A DNA stretch of 64,000 bases from Malaya genurostris (taxonomy: Eukaryota; Arthropoda; Insecta; Diptera; Culicidae): the NCBI RefSeq assembly GCF_030247185.1, contig NC_080571.1, positions 81,712,525 through 81,776,524 on the forward strand, read 5' to 3'. The position numbers and the translations under genes were made by a program. The notes below the pieces were generated by a model, which was not told where the DNA came from, ran no database searches, and saw only the letters and a program-made list of their open reading frames with translations. Positions 43,588-55,785 of the stretch are shown in pieces. Position 1 is the first letter of the stretch; each line of letters starts with the position of its first letter.

Positions 43588-44466
43588 TAAAAGTTTGAGC
43601 ACCTCAAAAAAAGTCCCTATACAAAATTTGAGCTAAATCAGATATGGGCAAGTGGTGTCGTCCCGCGGTTAAAGTTTGAAAAATTTCGATCTTGAAAAAT
43701 CACCATACATTCAACCTGTATATGAAATTTCCGAAATAGGACGTCGAGATCTGATGTCATCCCGAAACATTTTTTTCTGAAAAAAATCGACTCCCAGGGA
43801 AATCGAATTTTTCTTATGCCAATCAATGTTGAGAAAATCATGATCAGAAAACGTTAATTTCAATATCACTTGTGAAAAAATCAGTTCAGGAGATTTTCTG
43901 AAAAAAAAAACTCAGTGACTGAGAAAATCACTTTCGAGATTCTCATTCATGAAACAAGCATCCACAAACTCAAAACCTCGAAATTCTCAAGTGATTTTCT
44001 ATGTCAGCGAAATTTAATGACGAATTTTCACCCACATCGCGACTGTTTCGAAATTTTGATTTTTTCCCAACACTGATGCCAAATTTCGGATGATTTTCAA
44101 GCAGGCCGTAAGAGCAAACGACAGTTTCTCTTTGTTTACTTTCTCTTCTATTAAGCGATTTCCACTTTCATCACTCAACTCTTTTTATAAAATGGTAGCC
44201 GGAACCTTCGGCTTCCACACAGAATTGTAAAATCCAAGAAAACCTATAAAATCACGTCACAATTATCGAAAGAGAGAGTGAACAATGAGAAACTTTCACT
44301 TGCTCTTACGGCCATTTCAAAAATAAAATATCGACTATCGTCAATCGAAAACTTTTTTTGATGCCGAAATAGTGTAAAATCACCACAAGATTTAAAATTT
44401 TCACCCATATCCGATTTAGCTCAAAATTTGCACAGCGACTTTTTTAGAGATCCTTAAAATTTTGGG
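43588..44466. mobile_element. Inverted-repeat element with a nested smaller one
   Basis: The left arm around 43588-43650 (TTGAGCTAAATCAGATATGG) is complementary to the right arm at 44393-44466 (CCCATATCCGATTTAGCTCA). A second inverted repeat, with GGCCGTAAGAGCAA ends at 44104 and TTGCTCTTACGGCC-like ends near 44313, is nested inside. It has partial resemblance to sequence next to the MITE at 35661. Neither codes for protein. Confidence 0.55.
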
Positions 44467-44559
44467 CTTTACGAAATTAGAGATGACACCAAAATATTGG
44501 CACCCCAATATATATGCTATATTTGAATTTTAGTCAAAAGAAATTTTTACTTTTTTTGG

Positions 44560-45010
44560 TGTATATCAACCTATAATTCCGGAACCGAAAGTCGGATTCT
44601 GACGAAATTTTTAAATATTGTATGTGACCTGGAACCTTTCCTTTGAATCTAAGTTTGTGAAAATTACTTCAGACATCTCCAAGAAAACTGAGTGACATTA
44701 ATTTCACTGTAATTCTTGAACCAGACCAATTGAAGTTCAGGAACTTTGTATGGGACGATGAGACCTTTCATAAGAATTTAAGTTTATGAAAATCGATTTA
44801 GTCATCTTTGTGAAAATTCAGTGACATTATTTCCATTTTGTCGGTGTATATCACCCTGTAATGCTGCAGGCAGAAGTCGGATCCAAATGAAATTTAGGAA
44901 CTTTGTATGGGACCTTTTTTTTAAATCCAAGTTTTGAGTGACAATATTTGTCACACACAGACATTTGCTCAGTTCATCGATCTGAATCAAATGGTATATG
45001 ACAACAATTT
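44560..45010 (-). repeat. Culicine dispersed repeat, inverted units
   Basis: Three units read on the minus strand. Each shows a complement of the TCCGGAACCGAAAGTCGGAT type followed by GAATCTAAGTTTGTGAAAAT (near 44580, 44700 and 44870). Same family as 17684-18645. Confidence 0.55.
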
Positions 45011-45710
45011 TCATTTTTTTTCGTAAAATTTGTTTTTGAAAAAAGTGAGATACAAACTTTTTTTTTTTTAATTTTCTCATATTTTTCAATGAAATGTCGT
45101 TTACTTCCTTAATAACCGACTTCTCCGGAACTAGAAAGACAAACACGTGTCAGCAGTTTTCTTCTTTGATACTCATATGTCATACTACTCAATGTTTTAT
45201 CATAAATTGCTGATCATATTTCCGATGGTATTTAGCAAAAATTGTGTTGATACGTTATATAATTGCGATCAAAAACTTATCACGCTGCCAGAGGGTAAAT
45301 TCAGAAAAGGCACCCCATAGTAAAGTAAGACGTATTTAGGCCAAAATTTTCAAATCGGTCAAACTGTTGTTTAGTTATTTTTGCACACCATTTTTACAGG
45401 TTGTCCTAGTTTGAATATCTCGGGAACAACTCGATATTTTTACATATATATTTATACTGTACTTAAAAAAAATAACAACTACATTAAAATTTGAGATTAG
45501 ACAACGAATAGTTTTTTTTAAACCCACGATCGGAATGAAGGAACGAAAAATCCCGTTTATAGAAGAAGCTCCTCTTGAAGCCATCACACGCCGGGAATGG
45601 TTCAAAACTAAGTTATTGGGTGCCGTACGTTTCAAGAGAAAGAAATGTTGAGAAGTGCACTTGTCAGTTGTTCTCTAGAAGACAGTATCGAAAGGGGTTA
45701 CAACATCATA

Positions 45711-46774
45711 AAGGGTAGTGCACAATTTAAAATCCGCGCACACAAAATTAATTCTCAAAATTCCAGTTTTTGTTCGACTATCACTAAATTTTCAGAGAGT
45801 AAAACGAAACAAAGTTAGTTTTGGCATCATTCATTCAATTTATTTCACCTTTATATCTGAATAAGCAGATCTTGGGCTTAACCCCAGCAAGGCCTCAAAA
45901 TCGACAGTTTTATTTTGCATATTAATCCACACTTTCTTCATTTCTTCAACATCCGTCACTACTTTAGGTTGTTTTGGAAATTAAAGCTGGACTGGACGCA
46001 GTTTCGTAGTGTTTGAGAGATTCAGATGTATCGGCAAGCTATCGACATAATTCGTCTTACAACTCTAGCACGTCCTTAGTGTGGTGGCATGATGTTGAAT
46101 CCGACCAGACAGTCGGACTGTCGTGAGTCTTCAGGACAGAAAGAAGTCGCTTTTCACAAGTATAAATAGCTTGCCAAATTGAGAACTTCGACTTTTTTGT
46201 GTCCGAAGGTCCTCGTAGTCATCGAACTTATTCATGGCAGTCACAGACAATGTTCTTGGAATCTGGTTAAAGTTTGCCTTTAACCGTACATCTTCCGGGT
46301 ATAATGTTTTGTAATCGTGTTCTGTTTCTCGTCAATGTTTGGGGACATCTGAACCATCAACGTTCGTAATCCAGGTTGAGTTTTGGTATTCTGGACGCTC
46401 TTGGTCACGTGCATCTTTCTAACCACATCTCAAATTAAGGGCTTCCCTTTTGAGACCCTTAACACGTGATCGTTCTCGTTAATCTGAATCTTTGCTTCCG
46501 ATCAACAGTTAGACGTCCTTCTTACCGTTCTATGATACCAGGCACCGTTTAATTCGCGATTCCCAACTTTTTTTTCCGATGGCACGATTCTTATTTTCAA
46601 AGTACTCGTGTAAAAATTTTTCACGTAACGTACTGTTCTTTGGTCGTCATTTTGAAGACTTTTGCACACCTCACAGAGAGTAAACAATACACATTGAACA
46701 ATGTCTATGCAAAACTTCAATAAATTTTACCCAACGGACCAAAATTGTGCGCGGATTTTAAAAGGTACACCCTT
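45711..46774 (-). mobile_element. TA-flanked Tc1/mariner-type relic
   Basis: Ends AAGGGTAGTGCA...TTTAAAATCCGCGCACA (left) and its complement (right). TA flanks both (45709-45710 and 46775-46776). 1064 bp. Minus-strand translation in shifting frames resembles a DDE transposase: VRLKANFNQIPRTLSVTAMN followed by KFDDYEDLRTQKS, with a C-terminal EEMKKVWINMQNK at about 45925. Many stops; inactive. Confidence 0.65.
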
Positions 46775-47559
46775 TATTGTTTAGGTATCGTATTGTACTA
46801 TATCTATTTGGCCATAATCTCGTGACTTTGTTTTCTCCTAAGACTTCAGTATAAACACTGCGCTTAGATGCGAAATAAATGATTTGAAAATAGTAAGGTG
46901 GCATTAGCGGTTCAACATAAACTGTTAATGCACTGTTAAATCGAAGACAAAAAGTAAAACAAAAAAATAAAAACAAGTCATGTGCAATTTAGCACAAACC
47001 TCTACTCTTGATGTACTAAAACCCTTAAATAACATAATACTGTTTCTGGGTAGGGTAGGCAATCCCAATCGCATATAACATGCGGTTATAACATTTGATA
47101 GCACCAGAAGAGTTTCATTTCTAGGAACTGCTAAGACCCTCTAAAAATTGAGGAGCACTCTACCATCTCACAAACAGTCATTTTGCTCCATGACTCGACT
47201 GCTCGGCCGCACATTGCAATCGTTATCAAAACTTGCCTCCAAACGCTGAAATGGGCGCCATACTGTCTTTATATAGCCCTTTTCGGATTTCTATCGCTTG
47301 ATCTTCCTGGGCAATTTTTTACTTAATACAAAGAATTTAAAAATGACATTGACTCATGGTTTAACTCGAAACCACGAAGGTTTTTTTTCAAAAAGGGTCA
47401 ATAAACGATACCCGAGATGGGGCAACAGTTTTATAAAGCTTTAGGCGGTACTCCGAATGAAAGTCATGATCTCAAAACCAACTAAAAATGGGAGATTTTT
47501 GAATGGAAATACCTGTTGATTGTAGGTCATGGACTTAAAATATTTTATTATAAATCAGT

Positions 47560-48790
47560 AGTTGCCTTCGAAGGCTATGCATTTTTTCTACCTTCATAAC
47601 TAGTGAAGTGCTGCTCAGCGAGTACGTGAGGCATCGATGGGAACAATTGATAGTTGAACGGGACCGAGTCTAGCGAGTAAAGTGGTTGAGAAAAAAGTTC
47701 TTATCTGAGAAATGATGTTTTTGTTCGCTTTTGCTTGTATTGCAAAATTACTTTCTCATGTCTTGTGGAGCATTCTGATAGTTTTTCGGGCAATGTTTGC
47801 TTCAATTTCATCATTTACTGACAGTACCGATTAATATTTACAGTTTACCAGTTGATCCCACCAAAGGCACTGCATCGTTTTCCTTCCAGTTGATGTTGAT
47901 GGTTGGCCAGGGATGGATCCATGGATTTCAGCGCTTAGAATTCCCAGAATAAATCCATTTCTCATCTCCAGTCACGATCCGGGGCACAAAAACCTTTGTT
48001 TCATGCCGAGTAGAGATGGAGGGATTTCGGGATTTGTCGATTTCGGATACAGAAAAAGATATCTTTGTTTGGTTCGGGTCGGGTACGTTTTGAATTTGTT
48101 CGGTTTTGTAACTTTTTTTGGGATCGGGTCGGGAACAGGTAAAATTTTTAATTTTTTTATCGGGTACGGGTCGGGTTCAGATTTGAAAGAAAGATTGATC
48201 TCGGGTACGAGTAAAAGTTTTTTATTTTCGATCGGGTACGGGTCTGGTTAAAAAAAAAAAAAAAAAAAACGTTTACCCGATCATCTCTAATGCCGAGTCA
48301 GCAAAGGTCCACTCATCGTTTTTCACTATTCCTGCTTTTTATCATGCAGTTTCTAAGGAATCCATTTTCCTACCTTCGGAATCTTTTCTATGAACTGTAG
48401 ATGATCAGAAATGGCCTCGCGACTAACGTTTAACCTCTTCACCATTTGGTGTAGAGTTTGGGTGTCTTAGTTCAATAAACCTTACAATTCGGCATCTTCC
48501 AATATTTTTGGTTGACCATCATCTTCCAAACTAAAATTCTCACTTCTGAATCGTTTACTAGTCGTGACCAAAGGAGCGTCAACGAGAATACTTTTTTTCA
48601 GAACAAAGTAATGAATCAACACTTCCCGCAAATGCTCTTTACTTAGCAAGAATTTGGACCCCACTAAATGTATATTACACTTGCAAACTTGCTATTAACA
48701 AAACTGCAATGGCTTGTTGGAATGTGATGTTACAGTAAAAGTTGACGCATTAGTTTCGACGGTGAAGTAATTCCTGTTTGCAGAGATATC
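47560..48790 (-). pseudogene. Mariner transposase relic split by a hAT-like MITE
   Basis: Minus-strand N-terminus at 48664-48482 (KEHLREVLIHYFVLKKS, then GQPKILEDAEL). The block with the first catalytic Asp lies at about 48000-47830 (VTGDEKWIYSGNSKR). The parts are in mariner order, separated by the insertion at 48011-48289. Frameshifts throughout, and the second half is poorly preserved. A different mariner lineage from 30937, judging by the GDEKWI motif. Confidence 0.65.
48011..48289. mobile_element. Short hAT-like MITE with 8-bp duplication
   Basis: Starts TAGAGATGG, ends CATCTCTA, and is flanked by the perfect 8-bp repeat ATGCCGAG (48003-48010 and 48290-48297). The interior has TCGGGTACGGGTCGGGTT-type words and a pure A-run. 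Same family as 10438-14113 but only 279 bp. Confidence 0.85.
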
Positions 48791-51011
48791 TCTTCAAAAA
48801 ATCCTGCATTATTAATTGGCACACCTGGTATCGCTTAGCAAAAATGACTTTCAAAATTGATTTGGCGTTTCCAGTCAGATACGTTTTCTGTTTGTGGTTT
48901 TGTGAATAAATCCGATAATCAACCTATTCAGCACGTTAGCACGTCGAATTTCGTGTTTTATTTTTTCTCTTTTAGTTAAGCTTTCACAATTATCATTGCG
49001 TTTACACTAATCGTAAGAAACAGTATATTGTAATTGGATAGAACAAAATATGTAAAATAAAAATGCGTGTGCTAAAAGATCTCATGGGGTAGGATCGTTT
49101 TTTTTATTGTCATTCTCCTACGGTCAAATCTAGACAGCTAACATACTAACTCGACGAATCGATGGGACACTAATATGATGTTAAAAATACACCGAGAAAG
49201 CACACACGCGTTTGAGACTATCTGTGATACTTTTGCTAAACAAAATGTTAGAAGTAAAAATACCAGTTTTAGTTCGAAATAAATACAATTCACAATCAAT
49301 AGAATCCTTTTCGATATCCTGGAACTTGTGGTTCCGATGAGATGTTTTTGATTGAGATGTAAGGATGATAAGTTTTAGGAAACAAAGATTGTTGTATTGC
49401 ATTGTATAATAAGGGATATATTGCAGTGCGTATTATAGGAAATACAATTTTATGTCATTACGTGATTAGTATTATTTTTATGGTCAACTGATGACTTTCT
49501 GCTGGTACAATATTATTATGTTGAAATTAGGTACAGTATATTTTTCATCGTATGTATTTTAAGCCATTGAACCACAAAATTATGCTCAAATTCTTTATCC
49601 GATCTCCCATAATTATCAATAGATTAGGGCCGCTTTTACATAGGAACAGTGAAAGCACGTGCCCCGGGCCCATGGTCTTAAAAAAACCGTGTTTTATTTA
49701 CAACATTGGAGAAGGTGATGACTTTTTATGAGTAAAGATAGACGAAGTAGTTGTTCAAATGTCGATTGATGCCTGATACTACACTGCGTGGCCATGGACG
49801 GAATGCTAAACCATCAATAATATTAAAGGTATTTGGTGATTGTAAAAGGAGCTATCAACAATTGTAAGCATATTGCTACGTTCCTTGTTGCTGAAAGTGG
49901 ATCACAACCTTTATTAGAAAAGGAAAAATGTTAAACTTCGACTTTCGATAGATGTAAGTATTGTTCCAGTAGCCCTACGTGTAAGAATACCATAGCAAGC
50001 GAGAATCGAAGACAAGTTACAACTAGAGCTGCCAAATAAAAATCTGTGTTCCAAAATGAGAGATTTGTGATGTATAAAATACATAACAGTCTGTAAAAAT
50101 TCTTGTGAAACATCTAGAAAATTTGTCAGTTTTGGGAATAATTATGAAGATCTGGAGAAATCTGTGATATTTTCTAAGGTGTGTTGCAATATAAATGCTC
50201 TACCTTACTATCATTACATTTTGATATCAAATCGATCATTCTGTTTTGCTTATAACAAAGAAGATGAGATTTTCATTGCTTGTATACACCAATCTCATCT
50301 TGATAGTTAAGACAATTAGCTAAATAAAATCCTTTCAAGAGTACGCATCCCATTTCTCTATCGTGAATAATAAAGAATGGAGTACGTTTAGGAATCTCGA
50401 TATAACAGCCACGTGTTAGAGCAATTTGTTCTCTAAAGTATCGCCGCCGGAGCGATTCCGCATGCTTGATTTCGTCACAGTCAAGAGGACCAGCAAATCC
50501 CGCGAACAGCGTGAAAAAATCTGTGATCTGTGACACAGAATCTGTGTAGAAAAAATAATTGAATAATTGGTTTCACATAAAAATCTGTGAATAAGATAAT
50601 TCTGGTTACAACAACTGCTGGCTATAGATATCTTATGTCGTTTTCGCTTGAGAAAACTGAAATTGGCCCAGGGTAGTTTCATTAAACAAACACTTTTCAT
50701 GAAACTGAGTTGGGTTCGCAATTTGCAACGGGGGTGAAAGCATATCATAATCAAGTTCGAAACTGACTCGATTTGCAGTTCAACAACGTTGAAACTAGGT
50801 TCGAAACTAGTTTCAAACAAACGGTTTGACAGCAGTTATGGTGGAAACTGGGTTAGCTTTGGGATCAAACAGTCACTGGAGCCGCTCCTTGAATATCAGA
50901 ATTGGTTACAATCGTCAAAGACAACGAAGATTGTGTTGATATGTTGACTTGTCAACTTTCAAAGATTTTGTAACTTGTCAAACTTCGTTGAGTTTCTTCA
51001 GTCGTTTAAAT
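48791..51011. other. Intergenic repeat debris
   Basis: A stray MITE-like end AGGGCCGCTTTTACATAG is at 49626. CACAGATTTT / AATCTGTG words cluster at 50045-50600, as in 25470-25565. Around 50680-50870, GAAACTAGGTTCGAAACTAG-type repeats suggest another palindromic MITE. The 87-codon minus frame at 50273-50536 is not recognised. Confidence 0.4.
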
Positions 51012-51178
51012 GTGGAGGATGCCTTTTCATCAGATCGAATTAGACGAATCTTCACGATACATAACTGTTGCAACTCAAACAGGATTATTCCGTTATAAAA
51101 GATTAATGTTCGGAGTATCGTGGAATATATTTCAACGTTCAGATTTTGTCAGAATGTGATTATATCATAAGTTTTATT

Positions 51179-51310
51179 TTTGCATCAGCACTGATGAGTC
51201 GAAGACGAAATCAGCATCAGCACTGATGAGTCGAAGACGAAACGTAAAAACATGAAACAATGCATGCACAAAGTGGTTACCCACGAGGTAACAAACCCCC
51301 AAATGAATGG
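51179..51310 (+). repeat. Penelope 3'-end fragment with two hammerhead-like cores
   Basis: CTGATGAGTCGAAGACGAAA occurs at 51191 and again at 51223, in direct orientation 32 bp apart. A tail with ACAAACCCCCAAATG follows, like the minus-strand tail of the insertion at 18964. The words fit CUGANGA - GUC/GAC helix II - GAAA. Confidence 0.6.
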
Positions 51311-51611
51311 ATTTTATAGTCGACACTTCTTATTGAATAATTTAAAACAGTGTACATAAAGCGGAGGAAATTTAATTACTTGGTCATTTACTATCGATTC
51401 AAGGTGCCTAACTTCAAACAAAGTTGCGGCACTACCAAAATTTTTTGAGCCCAAAACTGCAGAGGAGATAAGATGTTTTTGGGTTTGTTTACGTATGTCG
51501 AGCGATTTCTCCCTGATTTGACTCCCAAAACATCAACGTCGTTTTGAGGAATTGACAAATATTATAACGGATGTAATAATTCTTGAATTTTTCAACATTT
51601 TTTACGCACCA

Positions 51612-51736
51612 CAGAGACGGGGCTCGGTTTTGTGGATCAATGCGTAGGGCGCTGGTCTTACAAAAAAGTTGTCGTATGTTCGAGCCCCGATCTGAAAGAA
51701 TTCATTATGTCGGTAGGATTACTGTTGAAACAGAAA
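51612..51736 (+). mobile_element. tRNA-derived SINE, family 2, copy 2
   Basis: GTAGGGCGCTGGTCTTACAA followed by the B box GTTCGAGCCCC, then GTCGGTAGGATTACTGTTG and AAACAGAAA. It matches the SINE at 11340-11526 apart from an internal deletion. It lies between the RT-connection and RNase H parts of the Ty3 relic, so it inserted after that element. Confidence 0.7.
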
Positions 51737-52376
51737 CAGAGTGATATTGCGTTAGGAGCAGTACTAGTTCAATTTCCGAAAGAACTTGATGTGGAATATA
51801 GTATTATTATTGTTAGTTGTGTTAGTGAAAGTTTAACAAATACTGAAAAACGTTATTGTCAAACTGAAAAAGAAGCACTAGCATTAGTTTGGTCAGTTGA
51901 AAACTTTGCTGTTCTGGTAGAATATTGAGCTATAAACCGATCACAAACCACTAGAAATTATATTTGCTTCCACGTCTATTCTCTGTGCCCGAATTGAGAG
52001 ATAGTTTTTTATATCGTTTATTTATATCTGGCTTTAACCTAATTGTGGTCGTTCACCGGCACTTGAAAGATAGTTTTTACGATTATAATCTTTTAAGCTC
52101 ACGGTAAGAAACCAAAAAGGAACAACGAATGTAGCTGATTCCCTATCTTGATTAGTCAATTGGCAAAATTAATGAAATGATAGCAGTGAAAGATAACTAA
52201 AAATCAGGAAATTAGAACAATCTCACTGGAAAACCTTTTGTACCGTTCATAAACGAGCTTGGATTTGTAGTAGATACCATGGTAAGAGGAAACAAATTAG
52301 TGGTTTCAACAATCCTACAGAATAGGATGATAGAATTGGCTCATGAAGAACATTCAGATGAATCGTTTGTGAAAAA

Positions 52377-52694
52377 ATGATAGAGAGATCGCTCAGCAAA
52401 CCAGTTCCGATTGTCAACTCTGTTTTCCAGGCGAATCGCGACGTGGCGATGGTGATGGACGACAAGACCTATCTCACCCTGGATGGCGACGATTGGCAAG
52501 GCACTTCGTATTTTACTTCCAATAGTTTTATCGCGAAAACTGAGTATGAATTGATAAATAAAACGATGCAAAAACTTAGAAACATGCCCACACGCATGTT
52601 TTCGTCCGCCATGGCGAATGTTTCGGTTAATGTCCTACATCAATCAATTTATCTTCGAGTAGATGTGTTTGTAAATAGTTTGATTTTTCAATGA
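52377..52694 (+). pseudogene. Mariner-type transposase fragment
   Basis: A 105-codon frame in which NRDVAMVMDDKTYLTLDGDD, then WQGTSYFTS, resembles the first catalytic-Asp region of a mariner-type transposase. The rest jumps to a C-terminal-like stretch (KLRNMPTRMFSSAMANVSVN), implying a large internal deletion. Relic. Confidence 0.6.
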
Positions 52695-55511
52695 ACTGTA
52701 ACTACCGGATTTCATAGTCCGCCACTTTTATTATTTTATCAAGCACTTCATTTTCTTGATTGGTTGCGTTATGTTCATGTATTAATGAGGATAAATGCGA
52801 TTCGATTAGTTTCGATTGGCTTTTTGAGTTTTATTGATATTATCCAGATCTGTCGCCCCCCTCGATAACAGCTATAAAAAGTAAAGAAGTAATAACTGTT
52901 CACTTTGAATACGAAGTACTAGAAGCAAATACAAATAATAATAATAATTTGTATTTGCTAGAAGTACAATATATTTAAATTTTTCTCCCGAATGACTTTG
53001 TCGAGATTTGAACAGCCGCGTACTCGGCATTGATTTTGGTAACCTCTAAAACTGCCGAAACGTCGGATAGTAATCAATATTCCTTCCTATTCAAGAACTT
53101 AGTCAGCCAGTTTTTTGTTGACAAAATTACAATAAGAAATAACTTATTCCGATTATTTATGTAAACGGCGTCATGCGGATTCGCCGTCGGTCAAAAATGG
53201 TCCAGTTCCATCTGAAAGAAAACAAAAAAGAAAATTCTGAAAATGATCTTGAAGTTCCCTTCCTGGTTAGACACAAATGAGTTGCACAGACTCAGAAATA
53301 TAAAATTAGTAGATGTAATGTCACATAAGCAAAATCTGACAAAAATCGTTGCAATTTTCAATTAATTCGCATCGTTGTTTGTATAAGCTAGTAAGTTAGT
53401 TTATCCCAAGTAGGATGTTAAGTTGCTGTCCTGTATTTTTCTACTGATTGTGCAATTTATCTAGTAAATTTATATTACTATTCTAGTAACTGTTGTGTTA
53501 TGGAAAAAGCGCAATTTTCTGTTTTGTGCAACATATCTTTAAGTTCTTCCGTTATTACGAACATTTATTCACAATGATTGTGCAACTGATGCAAAACTCA
53601 TGCGTCGATCTCATCACAGAGGCAGTAATAAAATCAGCGAAAAAACAATTGTGAAAACTACTACCTAATGTAAACAAGAAATGGAATGACGTTTACAAAA
53701 ACATAACAAACCTAATTTCTAATAAATAAGTTTCACATTTGATTTTCAATACAACTGTACTTAACACAAACATGGATCCTGTAAAATAACCTGCACATGA
53801 AAAATGATAATGTTACATGTTGTAGAATTGATCTTTCGTGTTTTTGTAAATAAAAAATCGACAACGAACTGCTTTTCTATGGTGAAACATGTATTCGTAC
53901 GCATGAAATTTTCAAGCGCCTTTGAATTAACGTGTTTTGATGATTGTACACCAACTTCTGTGAAAATAACAATCTATTATTTTTAAAGAGAATCATCGGA
54001 ATGGTGTTTAAAATACGTATATTCAAGCATACTTAAAATTTCCAGACGGTTTTGATCGAACTAATTTTTTTTTTGAATCTGAAAAATCTCGAAATGAATT
54101 TTTCTTCATTTTTTTCTAATATGGCATCGATGGTAACAGTGAGTTGAATAGAAAATGGTTCACGCAACGTAATGATTTATATTATCTAAACAACGGGATA
54201 CTTGACCATGTGAATATTTTAGAGAGAAATATTATACGTTTTATTTTAAACAAACTAGTTGAATTAAGTAACAATACAGTATAAAGATTCATCTTAACGG
54301 GCCCGACATTTGTGATACGCACTGTAGTTATTATTTTGGCAAGCCCATGTGTTGGAGTTGTACAAACAAGTTGCACAAACAGTATCATGAGAGTAACTTT
54401 GATGAACTTTACTTTTCGTTCATAAGTGATGTCAGATCTGCTCGTTTTTTCAGCAAAATGAAAACCAAACACAATTGTTCTGATTGAGTTTTGTTTTCAT
54501 TGCGTATGTAATGTTGTATTTCCGCAACATTTATGATAATATTTTCATCTTTGTAAGTTTTGTTTTTATTTCAAATAGATAAATCTTGCATAACGTTTTT
54601 GTAAGTTCTGGATTTCATATCATTGTTTTTCTAAAAATGAAGAAAACTACTTACACTGACCTACAATTTTATGAGGCAGCCAAAACTGTGCAGACTTAAC
54701 AGAAACTGTTTTTTCACAGTAAGGTTCTAATTCGGCTTATCAATTTTTATCTTGAGGAGAGCATCATTTTGTTAATTTTTCTGCCACAAGAGATTAATAA
54801 TAATTTCGACACATTTTGTGTCCAATACAATTATGACAGCCATTTGGATTTTTTTTATAAGTTGCACACTTGGTGTAGTTACTTCCATTTTACATGACGA
54901 TGCGAATTTTTTTGCAGAACTTCTACAACTGTTAGTGCAATATGGACAAGTTGGTGATCTGCTGCATAGTTGATTTAGACGTACTGAAAGTAGTTCTACA
55001 GTGATTTTTTCGGCCGTATTGGTAAATTTTACAATGATAAATTGCACAATAACATAAATAACCTAAATAATAATTCTAAAACAATTGTAGAAAATTTTTA
55101 AATTTCGATACGTTACATTTGCTACTTGGGATACGTTCCTCTCTTCCATTACTACAACAAAAACTACAAAACTGCAGCAGCAAATGATATCGTAATAGTA
55201 CATACTAAAAATTAATTTTGATCTCGACGAAAAAGATACCGAAAACAAACGGCGATGCGATATTTTACTGAAATTTCGGCTAAGATAGCTTTTTCCAAAA
55301 TACTCGGTTTATTATTTCTTCCAATTTCTCGGCAATTCAAATGTTATACTGATAGTCGGTTATGCAAACTACCGTGTTTACCAGCAATTGATCGTTTTAC
55401 CGAAATCAGCAAATTAATGATATCAACTTACCGGAATTCCAGCAAACAGCTTTAAGACAACCGAAATTCGATGATTCATCAAAGTAGCCATTTTCATTCG
55501 GTGCAAAACTA
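52695..55511. other. Intergenic, scattered MITE pieces
   Basis: CTCGGC-family pieces at about 52990-53065 (GAGATTTGAACAGCCGCGTA) and 55235-55480 (CCGAAATTTCGG-type words). A TAATAATAATAATTTG stretch is near 52935. Minus frames at 54182-54472 and 54772-55047 have no recognised domain. Confidence 0.4.
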
Positions 55512-55785
55512 ATGTCGTTTTCGTTTTTAAATTGCACTACACCGGTGTAGAGAAAGCTGCACTGAAACCGTTCGTTTTTGCCAATTGCACTACACCAGTG
55601 CTACACTTTTTCTGCACCGATACCACTGGTGTAGCACTCATCAAAAGTTTGGTGTAGCTCTGTGCAATGGAATCGTTTATGGTAGTCAATGGTTACTGTT
55701 TATGTTTTCGTCATTTTTGTTCGTTTATTCATGCCTCCGTGTAGCCCTGCACCGGTGTAGTGCAAATTAAAAACGAAAACGCCAT
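55512..55785. mobile_element. MITE with CGTTTTCGTTTTTAA ends
   Basis: 274 bp. Left end ATGTCGTTTTCGTTTTTAAA with TTGCACTACACCGGTGTAG following; the right end is its complement with few changes. The CACCGGTGTAG palindrome is repeated inside. Non-coding. Similar ends at 12628-12902. Confidence 0.75.

Larger units (their letters stand above)
39985..43590 (-). mobile_element. Second mariner relic, split by a Penelope element
   Basis: Two blocks match the mariner at 30937 in the same order and orientation. 39985-40290 covers the C-terminal part (compare TCAAATCTGGCGAATACGGT with 31203). 43010-43590 covers the N-terminal two thirds, with the minus frame 43404-43120 reading RKLCSKWVPRLLSVDQKPER and TIDETWIHHFTPESKR. 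The 2.7 kb between them is a Penelope-like element. About 80-100 bp of mariner around the junction is missing or diverged. Heavily decayed. Confidence 0.8.
51012..52375 (+). pseudogene. Ty3/gypsy-type pol relic, riddled with insertions
   Basis: Pieces of an LTR-retrotransposon polymerase in correct order. Reverse transcriptase at 51012-51135 (AFHQIELDESSRYITVAT, RYKRLMFGVSW). RT connection at about 51440-51545 (EPKTAEEIRCFLGLFTYVER, FLPDL). RNase H at 51737-51930 (SDIALGAVLVQ, TEKRYCQTEKEALALVWSVE, then ELITDHKPLEIIFAST after a frameshift). Integrase zinc-binding region at about 52253-52375 (RGNKLVVSTILQNRMIELAH). A Penelope tail (51179-51310) and a SINE (51612-51736) interrupt it. No LTR found. 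Non-functional. Confidence 0.8.

Noticed and set aside
50273..50536. 87-codon minus frame (MSQITDFFTLFAGF)
   Set aside because: Overlaps the CACAGAT repeat cluster and has no domain or splice context.
51632..51928. 98-codon frame starting MDQCVGRWSYKK
   Set aside because: Its first third is SINE sequence and the rest a Ty3 RNase H fragment. It is a chance chimera with a stop before the conserved DHKPLE block in another frame.
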